Assembly: GCF_024171645.1 (NCBI RefSeq)
Contig: NZ_JALKAC010000003.1
Location: 186,001-250,000, forward strand
Length of the DNA stretch: 64,000 nucleotides
Reading direction: 5' to 3'
Origin: Flavobacterium sp. HSC-32F16
Lineage (GTDB): Bacteria > Bacteroidota > Bacteroidia > Flavobacteriales > Flavobacteriaceae
The notes below the pieces were generated by a model, which was not told the DNA's origin, did no database searches, and saw nothing but the letters and a program-made list of their open reading frames with translations. Of this stretch, positions 9,625 to 18,160 are shown one piece after another. Position 1 is the stretch's first letter. Every line of letters begins with the position of its first letter. A program made the position numbers and the translations under genes.

Positions 9625-10815
9625 ATGAAAACACTTCTAAAATTAAGCTTTATAAACTTCTTAGTAATCTTTTTGCTTTTCTCTTGTAAAAAAGCTGACA
9701 GCACTTCATCGGCAGAAATAAAAACAGAAGCTTCAGCTGCTACAGATGCAAGCGGTTCTGAAACTGAAGGACCGCAACAGCAGCTGCAAATTCAGGCAGG
9801 TCAAATTACCGCAGGAGAATGGAATGATTTAAATAATTGGGCGTTCTGGGAATCATTAAATGAAAATTCTGAATTTTCAGAAATGAGTACTTATTGGAAT
9901 TACAACTTAAGGGACAGAATCTCTGTAAATATAAAATCTGGTTCAGAAAACGTAATTGACATTCCTGTATCGTTACTTAATTCAAAAAATGAAATCGTTT
10001 GGATTTCAAGAACCAATAACAAAGGAAATGCTGAATTATGGCCTCTTCTGAAAAACTCAAAAAATTCAGAATCAAAAAATTTAAAAGTAAAGATTGGGAA
10101 TGAGACATTTGAAAACATTCAAAATTATAACAAATTAAAAAACAATAATTTATCTCTTAAAAATTATAGCAAAAGAAATCATGAAACCATAATTGATGTT
10201 GCGTTTATGGTTGATGCTACGGGCTCAATGGGAGATGAGATAGATTATTTAAAAGAAGAACTATCAGATGTTATCTCAAAAGTAAAAGAGCAAAACCAAA
10301 ATGCAAAAATAAACACAGGTGCTGTGTTTTATAGAGATCAAAACGAGGAATATGTAACTAAAGTTTCTGATTTTTCATCTAATATCAACACTACTGTCAG
10401 TTTTATAAAAGAGCAGTCTGCTGCTGGAGGAGGCGATTTTCCAGAAGCTGTTGAAACTGCCCTGGATAAATCAATTAATTCTTTACAATGGTCAGGAAAT
10501 GCAACTTCAAGAATACTTTTTCTAGTACTAGACGCACCGCCTCATTATGATGAACAAATTGTATCTCAAATTCATACATTAGTTGAAACGGCAAGTAAAA
10601 AAGGAATCAAAATTATTCCTATTACCGCTAGCGGCATTGACAAAGAAACTGAATTTTTAATGCGCTATATGGCAATTGCTACTAATGGCACTTATGTATT
10701 CATTACTAATGACAGCGGTATTGGTAATGATCATATTGCGGCATCTGTAGGAGATTATCAGGTAGAGTATTTAAATAAACTGATGGAAAGACTAATAAAT
10801 GAAAGTTTAGAGTAA
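9625..10815 (+). CDS. vWA-domain lipoprotein
   Basis: A 396-residue predicted lipoprotein. A type II signal ends with LLFSC, so Cys21 would be lipidated and the protein envelope-anchored. A low-complexity S/A/T/Q linker (about 25-60) is followed by a carboxypeptidase-regulatory or YfbK-like linker region, then a von Willebrand A domain from about residue 185 with a metal-site motif DATGSMGDE and a second acidic/threonine loop around LVLDAPPHYDE. Such domains bind proteins through a Mg ion; the partner is unknown. It is divergent from pabB and has its own leader. Confidence 0.8.
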   Translation: MKTLLKLSFINFLVIFLLFSCKKADSTSSAEIKTEASAATDASGSETEGPQQQLQIQAGQITAGEWNDLNNWAFWESLNENSEFSEMSTYWNYNLRDRISVNIKSGSENVIDIPVSLLNSKNEIVWISRTNNKGNAELWPLLKNSKNSESKNLKVKIGNETFENIQNYNKLKNNNLSLKNYSKRNHETIIDVAFMVDATGSMGDEIDYLKEELSDVISKVKEQNQNAKINTGAVFYRDQNEEYVTKVSDFSSNINTTVSFIKEQSAAGGGDFPEAVETALDKSINSLQWSGNATSRILFLVLDAPPHYDEQIVSQIHTLVETASKKGIKIIPITASGIDKETEFLMRYMAIATNGTYVFITNDSGIGNDHIAASVGDYQVEYLNKLMERLINESLE

Positions 10816-11057
10816 AAACAGGACTAAAGACACATTAGCAAAAATTAAATAAAACTGTTAAAAACCAATATTTTAGTAAGAAAAAAATCATTATATTTGA
10901 TATAGCATTTACACTAATCCCAAAATAGAATATTATTGATTATTAAATTCTCAATAAAATGACACTGAAAATAGATTTGCATTTTATTTGAAGAAGTATT
11001 GATTTGCATTTTCAGCACACTAATTATATCATTTTAACCTATCAAATTCTAAGTATT

Positions 11058-11432
11058 ATGAAAATTGCTACTATTATTGTCCGCGTTTTGATCGGCCTTT
11101 TACTGCTGTTTGCTTCTATTTCGTTCTTTTTTAAACTTGCGCCGGAACCAGAAACAACAGGTAATTTTAAGGCTTTTAATATGGGTTTAGTTGCTTCAAC
11201 TTATTTGCTTCCCCTTGCAAAAACAGTTGAATTGCTTTGTGGTCTTTCATTTGTAACGGGTCGTTTTGTGACTCTGGCAAATATTCTGATTTTACCAATT
11301 ACTATCAATATCTTATTTATCAATTATTTTTTAGCGCCGGAAGGCCTTCCAATTGCCATATTACTTTTTCTGGCTAATTTATTCTTGATTTATAGATATT
11401 GGGATAATTATAAAACTGTCTTTACGCCTTAA
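11058..11432 (+). CDS. DoxX-like small membrane protein
   Basis: A 124-residue protein with four predicted membrane helices, matching the DoxX/DoxD-like fold (helix pattern, TVELLCGLSFVTGRFVTLANIL). I chose the ATG at 11058 rather than an upstream one at 11004 because the hydrophobic first helix (MKIATIIVRVLIGLLLL) begins there and the upstream extension is unlike family members. Its biochemical role is not known; DoxX members have been tied to redox or thiosulfate metabolism in other organisms, which cannot be assumed here. Confidence 0.75.
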   Translation: MKIATIIVRVLIGLLLLFASISFFFKLAPEPETTGNFKAFNMGLVASTYLLPLAKTVELLCGLSFVTGRFVTLANILILPITINILFINYFLAPEGLPIAILLFLANLFLIYRYWDNYKTVFTP

Positions 11433-11454
11433 TTATATATCGTATAAAACAAAC

Positions 11455-11485
11455 AAACCCGACATTTAGAATGCCGGGTTTTTTA
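11455..11485. terminator. Bidirectional terminator between the DoxX-like and lipocalin genes
   Basis: AACCCGaCATT and AATGCCGGGTT pair around a short loop, with an A-rich left flank and a T-run on the right. It sits between two convergent genes and can serve both. Confidence 0.8.
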
Positions 11486-11486
11486 T

Positions 11487-12029
11487 TTAGTTTGATTTGT
11501 CGTGTTTTACCCAAACCAAATCTGATATATTGTAGCCAATATCCTGAGCTTTGATCAGAAAATCTGCTTTAATGCTTTCCGGCATTGTAGTTTCTCTCGA
11601 GAGTATCCACATATACTTCAGGCTTTCACCTGCCACAAGTGCGTACTTATAATCTGGATCTACGGCAATAACATTGTATCCGGAATAAAAAGGACCAAAA
11701 AATGAGACCTTAAGCATACCAACATTGTCCTTTTTGACAAGCTTGGCTTTCCCGATGCTCTCCTCCCATTTGTCTTTTTTGACATTATAGCCCTTATTAT
11801 CAACTTTTATGGTGCCGTTTTCATTCAAAGAATATTCGGCAGTAACATTATCTAGATTTTTTTCCCATTTATAGTCTAATCTGGCAATTTCATACCATTT
11901 ACCAAGATACTTTGCTTTGTCAAAATTAGTGACTGCAGCTGCATTTTTGGGAATCGTTGAACCGCAAGAATAAAGTACCAATGCAATTCCTGCTCCTAAT
12001 AAAACCGGAGCTATATATTTATTTTTCAT
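11487..12029 (-). CDS. Lipocalin family lipoprotein (Blc-like)
   Basis: A 180-residue protein with a lipoprotein signal ending LYSCGS near residue 22. It has the lipocalin motif YLGKWYEIARLDYKWEK (about 41-57) and the later NVIAVDPDYKYALVAGES and MWILSRE strands of the bacterial lipocalin Blc. These proteins bind hydrophobic ligands at the outer membrane and are linked to membrane stress in E. coli. No partner is adjacent; the next gene upstream is lpdA in the same direction with its own terminator between. Confidence 0.88.
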   Translation of the reverse strand: MKNKYIAPVLLGAGIALVLYSCGSTIPKNAAAVTNFDKAKYLGKWYEIARLDYKWEKNLDNVTAEYSLNENGTIKVDNKGYNVKKDKWEESIGKAKLVKKDNVGMLKVSFFGPFYSGYNVIAVDPDYKYALVAGESLKYMWILSRETTMPESIKADFLIKAQDIGYNISDLVWVKHDKSN

Positions 12030-12140
12030 GATGTAATCTTTTTATTATCATAAAGATAACATCATAATTACACATCTAATTTACAAAATTTTTCTTTGAT
12101 TTTATATTTTTCACGTATTTAAATTTGCGTCCAAATAAAA

Positions 12141-12170
12141 ACCCGTCTCGTTAAAAAACGAGACGGGTCT
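12141..12170 (-). terminator. Terminator of lpdA
   Basis: A perfect 12-bp stem (ACCCGTCTCGTT with its complement) is separated by a short A-loop. On the minus strand it is followed by T-rich sequence, 25 bp past the lpdA stop. Confidence 0.88.
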
Positions 12171-12193
12171 TAAAATATAATTTTACGTAAATA

Positions 12194-13597
12194 TTATACG
12201 TGTATCGCTCTATTTTCTGTTGCTGCCAATGCTGCTTCTTTTACCGCTTCCGCGAAAGTTGGATGCGCATGGCTCATTCTTGAAATATCTTCAGCAGAAG
12301 CTTTAAATTCCATTGCAGTAACCGCCTCAGCAATTAAATCGGCTGTACGTGCTCCAATCATGTGAACTCCTAAAACCTCATCTGTTTTTTCGTCAGCAAG
12401 AATTTTTACAAAACCGTCTAAGTCAGCACTTGCTCTTGCACGTCCTAACGCTTTGAAAGGGAAACTTCCAGATTTGTAAGCAACTCCTGCCGCTTTTAAT
12501 TGCTCTTCTGTTTGTCCAACTGCAGCAACTTCCGGCCAAGTGTACACTACACCAGGAATTAAGTTGTAATCAATATGTGGTTTTTGACCCGCTAAGATTT
12601 CAGCAACCATTGTTCCTTCTTCCTCTGCTTTGTGAGCTAACATCGCACCGCGAACAACGTCACCAATTGCGTAAATATTTGGAACATTAGTTTGTAAATG
12701 GTCGTTTACTTCAACTTGTCCTCTGTCTGAAATTTTTACTCCGGCTTTGTCAGCATTCAATCCGTCTGTGTAAGGACGACGACCAACAGAAACTAATGAA
12801 TAATCTCCTTCAAGAGTAATTGTTTCTCCTTTTGCATTTTCAGCCTGAACTGTAACAGCATCGCCGTTTCTTTCAACTGATTTTACTTTGTGAGAAACGT
12901 AGAATTTCATTCCTTGTTTTTTCAATACTTTAGTCAATTCTTTAGAAAGAGAACCGTCCATTCCAGGAATGATTCTGTCCATGAATTCAACTACAGAAAC
13001 CTGAGCACCTAAACGAAGGTAAACTTGTCCAAGCTCGATTCCGATAACTCCTCCACCAATAATTACCAAGTGTTTTGGAACTTCTTTTAAAGCTAAAGCT
13101 TCAGTAGAAGTGATGATTCTCTCTTTATCAATTTTGATGAATGGTAAAGAAGATGGTTTTGATCCTGTAGCAATTACAGTATATTTTGCTTCGATAGTTT
13201 CAGATGTTCCGTCAGCTTTTGCAACTTCGATGTGAGTTGCGTCTACGAATGAACCTAAACCATTGAAAACAGTAATTTTATTTTTATCCATTAAGTAGTT
13301 AATTCCACCAACGGTTTGATCTACAACGGCTTGCTTGCGCGCGATCATTTTCTCTAAATTGATTTTTACATCTCCAGAAACTTCGATTCCGTGATCTGCA
13401 AAATGAGCAATTTCAGCATAATGATGAGAAGAAGATAATAATGCTTTTGAAGGAATACAACCTACGTTAAGGCAAGTTCCGCCTAATGAATTATATTTTT
13501 CTACAATTGCAGTTTTAAAACCTAATTGTGCGCAACGAATTGCTGATACATATCCTCCAGGACCTGAACCTATAATGACTACGTCAAATGAACTCAT
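12194..13597 (-). CDS. lpdA: Dihydrolipoyl dehydrogenase (E3)
   Basis: A 467-residue FAD disulfide oxidoreductase, the E3 component of pyruvate and 2-oxoglutarate dehydrogenase complexes. The N-terminal FAD motif GSGPGGYV is at 10-17 and the redox disulfide is in GGTCLNVGCIPSKALL near 40-55. A second NAD-binding motif VIGGGVIGIELGQVY is near 180, and the catalytic His-Glu pair is in HAHPTFAEAVKEAAL near 445. Full length and intact. No E1/E2 genes are nearby, so this is the free-standing housekeeping copy. Confidence 0.96.
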   Translation of the reverse strand: MSSFDVVIIGSGPGGYVSAIRCAQLGFKTAIVEKYNSLGGTCLNVGCIPSKALLSSSHHYAEIAHFADHGIEVSGDVKINLEKMIARKQAVVDQTVGGINYLMDKNKITVFNGLGSFVDATHIEVAKADGTSETIEAKYTVIATGSKPSSLPFIKIDKERIITSTEALALKEVPKHLVIIGGGVIGIELGQVYLRLGAQVSVVEFMDRIIPGMDGSLSKELTKVLKKQGMKFYVSHKVKSVERNGDAVTVQAENAKGETITLEGDYSLVSVGRRPYTDGLNADKAGVKISDRGQVEVNDHLQTNVPNIYAIGDVVRGAMLAHKAEEEGTMVAEILAGQKPHIDYNLIPGVVYTWPEVAAVGQTEEQLKAAGVAYKSGSFPFKALGRARASADLDGFVKILADEKTDEVLGVHMIGARTADLIAEAVTAMEFKASAEDISRMSHAHPTFAEAVKEAALAATENRAIHV

Positions 13598-13698
13598 AGT
13601 ATTTTGTTTTTATTTTAGCGGTTACAAAATTAATGAATAAAGTTTTGTTTAAAGTTTAATTTTCAATGTTTTTTGTGTGAAATTTTGGATTGGGGTTT

Positions 13699-13890
13699 TC
13701 TGCCACAAAGGCTCAAAGACACAAAGTTTTTTTGTTTTTTTATCTTGCAATCGGGAGCACAGCTGCAAAGTGTCTACGTAAGCTTGTCATCCTGAGAAAC
13801 GAAGGATCACACTAGAAGTTCCACATGCAAAACTGCTCTGCGTCTATACAAAAAAACCTTTGAACCTTTGTCACTCTGAACCTTTGTTCC
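13699..13890. repeat. Dispersed palindromic repeat, copy 1 (downstream of the TA pair)
   Basis: The segment starts TGCCACAAAGGCTCAAAGACACAAAG and ends with GAACCTTTG repeats. In the middle is CTTGTCATCCTGAGAAACGAAGGATC, the left arm of the palindrome complete in copy 2. The right arm is missing, so this copy looks partly deleted. It is non-coding. Confidence 0.75.
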
Positions 13891-13896
13891 TCCTGC

Positions 13897-14187
13897 CTAA
13901 GGTTTTCTTTCTGGATTTCTAGAAGTGTGAAATACAGAATAAATTACTATTTCGGTTCCAATAATCTCATATATAATAACAAATGGAAATTTAACCAAAG
14001 TCATTTCTCTATAATCTGGTTGTTTTTTAATTTCGAATAATTCTGGATTTGTTTTTAAAACTTGGAGATAAGATTTTAAATAAGTTAGAAATTGCTTCCC
14101 TAAACCTTTACTTCTGCTTTCGTAAAACGCAATAGATTCATCAATTTCTTTTTCTGCTAATGGTAAAATTCTAATTTTAAAAACCAT
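13897..14187 (-). CDS. RelE/ParE-family toxin
   Basis: A 96-residue basic protein with the RelE/ParE fold pattern: FKIRILPLAEKEIDESIAFYE at the N-terminus, a central LLKTNPELFE-like helix, then the REMTLVKFPFVIIYEI strand pair and VFHTSRNPER at the C-terminus. Family toxins cleave ribosome-bound mRNA (RelE) or poison gyrase (ParE); which applies is unclear. The start overlaps the antitoxin gene by about 10 bases. I preferred ATG 14187 because MVFKIRI is the natural N-terminus; ATG 14196 is also possible. Confidence 0.82.
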   Translation of the reverse strand: MVFKIRILPLAEKEIDESIAFYESRSKGLGKQFLTYLKSYLQVLKTNPELFEIKKQPDYREMTLVKFPFVIIYEIIGTEIVIYSVFHTSRNPERKP

Positions 14188-14422
14188 ATTTTGCATTCAA
14201 ACGTTTCTCTGCTTCTTCCCAAGAGCTTGCCTCTACTTCTCCAGACAAATATTTTTCTCTTTCTTCAGCAACTAAGTTGTAATGCGAATCTGGAATAACT
14301 GACTCTTTTTCATCATGATTTATGGCATCAAAAACGCTTTCTAAAATCTCTAATTTTGAATCGTCGTCTATGAATTTTCCAAAATCTTTGATAAGCTTGC
14401 GTCTTAATTCTTTCGTTTCCAT
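14177..14422 (-). CDS. Antitoxin of the RelE/ParE-type pair
   Basis: An 81-residue acidic protein directly upstream of and overlapping the toxin gene, the usual antitoxin-toxin order. The N-terminal half is helical (METKELRRKLIKDFGKFI). The C-terminal part has ASSWEEAEKRLNAKYGF, the short tail seen in small antitoxins of the addiction-module component family. No clear DNA-binding HTH or ribbon is recognisable. I chose METKEL (14422) over an upstream ATG because that extension is poorly conserved in style. Confidence 0.75.
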   Translation of the reverse strand: METKELRRKLIKDFGKFIDDDSKLEILESVFDAINHDEKESVIPDSHYNLVAEEREKYLSGEVEASSWEEAEKRLNAKYGF

Positions 14423-14483
14423 TTTGTTTGTATTTAAACTCAAATTTAAGATTTATAATGATTCAATTATGTTAAAAAAATTT

Positions 14484-14758
14484 TCTGCCACAAAGGCTCG
14501 AAGACACAAAGTTTATTTGTTTTTTATCTCGCAATCCCAATAGCTATCTGGAGCAGAGTCGCAAAGTGTCTACGCAAGCTTGTCATCCTGAGGAACGAAG
14601 GATCACACTAGAATCTCCTCATGCAAAATCGCCAATCTTTGTAGAGTTACGCATGTGATCCTTCGTTCCTCAGGATGACAAACTGGACGTTAGACGCACT
14701 GCAGTGCGTGTCTACATGAAAACCTTTGAACCTTTGCCACTCTGCAACTTTGAACCTT
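14484..14758. repeat. Dispersed palindromic repeat, copy 2 (upstream of the TA pair)
   Basis: Same start (TGCCACAAAGGCTC) and same end (AACCTTTG..CACTCTG) as copy 1. Inside it a perfect 26-bp inverted repeat at 14581-14606 and 14655-14680 brackets about 48 bases that include CACTAGAA and ATCTTTGTAG. A related element with different arm sequence lies at 25545-25646. It is non-coding and is probably folded in RNA or cruciform DNA. Confidence 0.8.
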
Positions 14759-14759
14759 C

Positions 14760-15218
14760 CTAAAAAGAAATCACTGTCGAGTTCTTCACTTCGCTAATCA
14801 TAAACATGCTTTGCGTGCTTCCAATATGTTGTAAACTCGTAAGTTTCGTTACTAAAAATTCTCTGTAAGCTTCCATATCTTTTACTAAGACTTTTAAAAT
14901 ATAATCGTAGTCGCCGCTTACGTGATGGCATTCTAAAACTTCATTTAGTTTTATGACTTCGCTTTCGAATTTGGTTAAAAATTCTTTGGTATGCTGAATC
15001 AATTTTAGATGGCAAAAAACTACAAAACCTTTTTCAATTTTAGATTTATCTACTAACGCTGCGTAGTTTTTTATTATGCCTTCGCGCTCGAGCTTTTTGA
15101 TTCTTTCATAAACCGCAGTTACCGAAAGATTGAGTTTTAAAGACAATTCTTTGTTTGTTTTTTTACTATCGGTTTGCAGTAAAACCAGGAGTTTTTTATC
15201 GATTTCGTCTAGAGTCAT
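14760..15218 (-). CDS. Lrp/AsnC family transcriptional regulator
   Basis: A 152-residue regulator. The N-terminal winged helix (residues 1-60) has DEIDKKLLVLLQTDSKKTN and LSVTAVYERIKKLEREGII. The C-terminal RAM ligand domain (70-150) has ECHHVSGDYDYILKVLVKD. Members usually sense amino acids. It is divergent from the PLP lyase at 15576, which acts on sulfur amino acids, so a likely but unproven reading is that it controls that gene. Confidence 0.92.
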   Translation of the reverse strand: MTLDEIDKKLLVLLQTDSKKTNKELSLKLNLSVTAVYERIKKLEREGIIKNYAALVDKSKIEKGFVVFCHLKLIQHTKEFLTKFESEVIKLNEVLECHHVSGDYDYILKVLVKDMEAYREFLVTKLTSLQHIGSTQSMFMISEVKNSTVISF

Positions 15219-15372
15219 TTTTAGTTGATGGTTTTTGGTTGATGGTTGATGGTTGATAGTTTATCACAGAAGAAAGAAAATCTATTCAACTGTGTTTCTT
15301 AGATCAAATTTAGATTAAAAATCATAATAAAAACATATTAATAGTTTTAAAATCTAATTTTTCATTTTATAG

Positions 15373-15403
15373 TTGATTAATTTTCTAATTAGACCTTATT
15401 TTG
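15373..15403 (+). promoter_or_regulatory. Possible promoter for the PLP lyase gene
   Basis: TTG at 15373 and TTATTTTG at 15396 are 20 bp apart, close to the Bacteroidota TTG-N17-23-TAnnTTTG consensus but with one mismatch. A transcript from here would include the structured RNA that follows. Confidence 0.4.
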
Positions 15404-15429
15404 AACAGAATTTCTTTTGAAAATGAGAG

Positions 15430-15509
15430 TCCTAGCCCTGATAGAAGCGACATCCTTTTATGGTGGGGTTCACCATAAAAGATACAGCGGATAGCAGGAA
15501 ACTGCTCCA
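15430..15509 (+). ncRNA. Structured leader RNA resembling the Flavo-1 motif
   Basis: The sequence has AGCCCTGATAGAAGCGACAT, then a perfect 11-bp hairpin (arms 15456-15466 and 15472-15482, loop GGGTT), then GATACAGCGGATAGCAGG and AACTGCTCC. This order of conserved purine-rich single-stranded pieces around a variable stem is what I recall for the Flavo-1 RNA family found mainly in flavobacteria. The identification is from memory and needs a covariance-model search. It lies between the Lrp gene and the PLP lyase, about 65 bp before the lyase start. Confidence 0.5.
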
Positions 15510-15575
15510 AATTATTCAACTGAAAAATCTCCACTATAAGAACTTGAAACTTGAAACAAAACAAAAACTAACTAT

Positions 15576-16820
15576 ATGAAAGACTTTAACCCAGCAGATA
15601 AAATTCAGGATTTGCAATACTTTGGTGAATTTGGCGGCGTGAATCCGTCGATTTCTGATTCTTCGACTTATACTTTTCTTTCGGCAAAAACTATGTTTGA
15701 CACTTTTGAAGGAAATATGGAAGGCTGTTATTTGTATTCGCGCCATTCGTCGCCAAGTAATTTGTATTTGGATCAGGCTTTGGCAGCGATGGAAGTAACA
15801 GAAACGGCAAATGTTTCGGCTTCTGGAATGGGAGCGATTACACCTACTCTATTACAGCTTTGCGGTGCGGGCGATCACATTGTTTCTAGCCGAACTATTT
15901 ATGGCGGCACTTATGCTTTCCTGAAAAACTTTACTCCAAGATTCGGAATCGAAACGAGCTTTGTTGACATTACAAAACTGGATGTTGTAGAAGCTGCAAT
16001 TACACCAAATACGAAAGTTTTGTATTGTGAAACGGTTAGTAATCCGCTTTTGGAAGTGGCTGATATTACTGGTCTGGCTAAGATTGCTAAAAAGCATAAT
16101 TTAAAATTGGTTGTCGACAATACGTTTTCACCTTTATCGGTTTCTCCTGCAAAATTGGGTGCTGATATCGTGATTCACAGTTTAACGAAATACATTAACG
16201 GAAGCAGCGACACAGTTGGCGGCGTGACTTGTGCCTCGAAAGAATTTATTAACGCTTTGAAAAATGTAAATTCTGGTGCGAGCATGCTTTTGGGGCCAAC
16301 AATGGATAGTTTGCGTTCGGCAAGTGTGATGAAAAATCTTCGTACGCTTCATATCCGAATTAAGCAGCACAGTCATAATGCACATTTTCTGGCCGATCAA
16401 TTTGAAAAAGATGGTTTAAAAACGGTTTATCCGGGATTAAAAAGTCATCCAAGTCATGAATTGTATAAAACGATGATTAATCCGGAATATGGTTTTGGCG
16501 GAATGCTGACAATTGATGTTGGAACTTTAGAGAAAGCAAATGAATTAATGGAGTTGATGCAAGCCAGAAATTTAGGTTATCTGGCAGTAAGTTTAGGTTT
16601 TTACAAAACATTATTCAGCGCGCCCGGAACTTCGACTTCAAGTGAGATTCCGTTGGAAGAACAAAAGGAAATGGGATTAACGGATGGTTTGATTCGTTTT
16701 TCGATTGGCTTGGATAATGATATTGATCGTACTTACGAAATGATGAAGGCTTGCATGACAGAACTTGGTATTTTAAATTCCGCAAAGATTGGCAAAGAGG
16801 TTTTCTCAGAGATTCGCTAA
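15576..16820 (+). CDS. Cys/Met-metabolism PLP enzyme (methionine gamma-lyase / sulfhydrylase type)
   Basis: A 414-residue fold-type I PLP enzyme of the cystathionine gamma-synthase family. Visible signatures are YSRHSSPS at 54-61 (phosphate-binding Tyr/Arg), SASGMGAI near 81-88, VVDNTFSPL at 179-187 with the PLP-ring Asp181, and the Schiff-base lysine K205 in HSLTKYING. The family includes methionine gamma-lyase, cystathionine synthase/lyase and O-acetylhomoserine sulfhydrylase; the exact reaction cannot be told by eye. It is divergent from an Lrp regulator and preceded by a structured RNA. A terminator follows. Confidence 0.88.
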   Translation: MKDFNPADKIQDLQYFGEFGGVNPSISDSSTYTFLSAKTMFDTFEGNMEGCYLYSRHSSPSNLYLDQALAAMEVTETANVSASGMGAITPTLLQLCGAGDHIVSSRTIYGGTYAFLKNFTPRFGIETSFVDITKLDVVEAAITPNTKVLYCETVSNPLLEVADITGLAKIAKKHNLKLVVDNTFSPLSVSPAKLGADIVIHSLTKYINGSSDTVGGVTCASKEFINALKNVNSGASMLLGPTMDSLRSASVMKNLRTLHIRIKQHSHNAHFLADQFEKDGLKTVYPGLKSHPSHELYKTMINPEYGFGGMLTIDVGTLEKANELMELMQARNLGYLAVSLGFYKTLFSAPGTSTSSEIPLEEQKEMGLTDGLIRFSIGLDNDIDRTYEMMKACMTELGILNSAKIGKEVFSEIR

Positions 16821-16868
16821 AGTTTTTTTCTCACGCAGATTTGGCTGATTATGCCGATTTTTTTATAG

Positions 16869-16905
16869 AAAAAGCCGTTCTGAATACTATCTGAACGGCT
16901 TTTTA
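16869..16905. terminator. Bidirectional terminator after the PLP lyase gene
   Basis: AAAGCCGTTC and GAACGGCTTT pair, with A-run on the left and T-run on the right. It lies between two convergent genes. The same stem sequence recurs in the terminator at 18104. Confidence 0.85.
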
Positions 16906-16909
16906 TAAT

Positions 16910-18007
16910 TTATCTGGGTTCGTAATGTCTGAATGTCTGCCAGTATTTGTCTTTATATATTTCGTAACTTATATCGAAAGATCGACTGTGTTTTTTAATT
17001 AACTGGTCTGCTGTTTTTGACGGTTTTCTAAAGTCTTTGCAGGCAAAAAAGATTTCTCTTTTGTTGTTTACTGTTTCTCTTCCAAGATTTAAATAACCAT
17101 CTGAATCTTTAAGATGCGATACAACTTCATCTTCTATTTCGTTTAATAACTGATAAGTGTCTTTATCTGGCATTCCGTTATTATTATCACTTCCATCAAA
17201 TGGAATTGTGATAATAAAGATCCAGGGATGCGATGCTTTTTGATCCCAGCTTAAAAGATCAGTATTCATTAATCCTATGACAACCCCTCCATCTTTTGTA
17301 TTTGACTCGAAACCTGAATAGTTATCATTTTCTGTATTATGCCTTGTTCCGTCGTATTTTTCAACAAATTCTTTTTCTCTCCAAATCAGATAATCTTTTA
17401 ATTTTTCAATTGGAATTAATTCTTCAGAAGTGTCATTTGGTCCCACTACCTTCATATTATCGATTAAAGTCAAAGAATTTAATTCTCCCAAATAGTTATC
17501 CAAAAAGATATAAACACCATTCACTATTCTTCCTTTATTTTCTTCCACGAAATCATCGTACACAACTGTTAAATCTATTTCATCAGGATAATCTTCGTGT
17601 GTATTTGGACAAAATTTTAAATTATCTTTATTGAACTTAAAACCTTCATAATCAATACCAATATTTTGAATATCTGATGAAGGTTTTAGTGCAGTAATTT
17701 TCCAGCCTTTAATTTGAGGAGCCGCGTTTACCAATTCTTCAATTGCATAAATATTTCTGATCGCTCCATCTGGCGTTAGGATCAATTCAACTGTATCATC
17801 ATCAAACATTCCTGTTAGGAAATAAATTCCGTTATGAACTTCATCCAGTTTTGGTGCCAGCTTTTCAAGAAAACCTTGATGTATGTTTTGTCTGCTTTTT
17901 ACGACTTTAAAAAAATCTTTTTCATTTTGTAAAAACCAATTCCAAAAATCAGCATTAGATTGTATTGGAGCTTCTTTTTTGCCCAATATTTTATCCAGAA
18001 AACCCAT
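16910..18007 (-). CDS. DUF695 domain-containing protein
   Basis: A 365-residue soluble protein. The N-terminal half (about 15-200) holds a domain with SRQNIHQGFLEKLAPKLDEV and a DUF4303/DUF-like beta pattern. The C-terminal part (about 225-360) matches DUF695 in pattern: WIFIITIPFDG, MPDKDTYQLLNEIEDEV, and DISYEIYKDKYWQTF at the end. DUF695 function is unknown. The gene is flanked by terminators on both sides, so it is monocistronic. The domain assignment is from memory. Confidence 0.65.
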   Translation of the reverse strand: MGFLDKILGKKEAPIQSNADFWNWFLQNEKDFFKVVKSRQNIHQGFLEKLAPKLDEVHNGIYFLTGMFDDDTVELILTPDGAIRNIYAIEELVNAAPQIKGWKITALKPSSDIQNIGIDYEGFKFNKDNLKFCPNTHEDYPDEIDLTVVYDDFVEENKGRIVNGVYIFLDNYLGELNSLTLIDNMKVVGPNDTSEELIPIEKLKDYLIWREKEFVEKYDGTRHNTENDNYSGFESNTKDGGVVIGLMNTDLLSWDQKASHPWIFIITIPFDGSDNNNGMPDKDTYQLLNEIEDEVVSHLKDSDGYLNLGRETVNNKREIFFACKDFRKPSKTADQLIKKHSRSFDISYEIYKDKYWQTFRHYEPR

Positions 18008-18103
18008 ATATTATATATTAATTTTAATTTTTTAATAGAAACAAACTTAAGGAAAAGTGTTTTTAAAACATAAGAATATTTCTATAAAAACTACAAGAAT
18101 TTA

Positions 18104-18136
18104 AAAAGCCGTTCTGAAGTACTCAGAACGGCTTTT
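18104..18136 (-). terminator. Terminator of the APC permease gene
   Basis: A perfect 14-bp stem (AAAAGCCGTTCTGA and its complement) with a 5-nt loop, 25 bp past the permease stop on the minus strand. Confidence 0.88.
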
Positions 18137-18160
18137 CATTTATAATTTATAACTTTTACC

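Noticed and set aside
15430..15509. SAM riboswitch before the Met/Cys lyase
   Set aside because: The conserved SAM-I core words are absent; the pattern fits Flavo-1 better.
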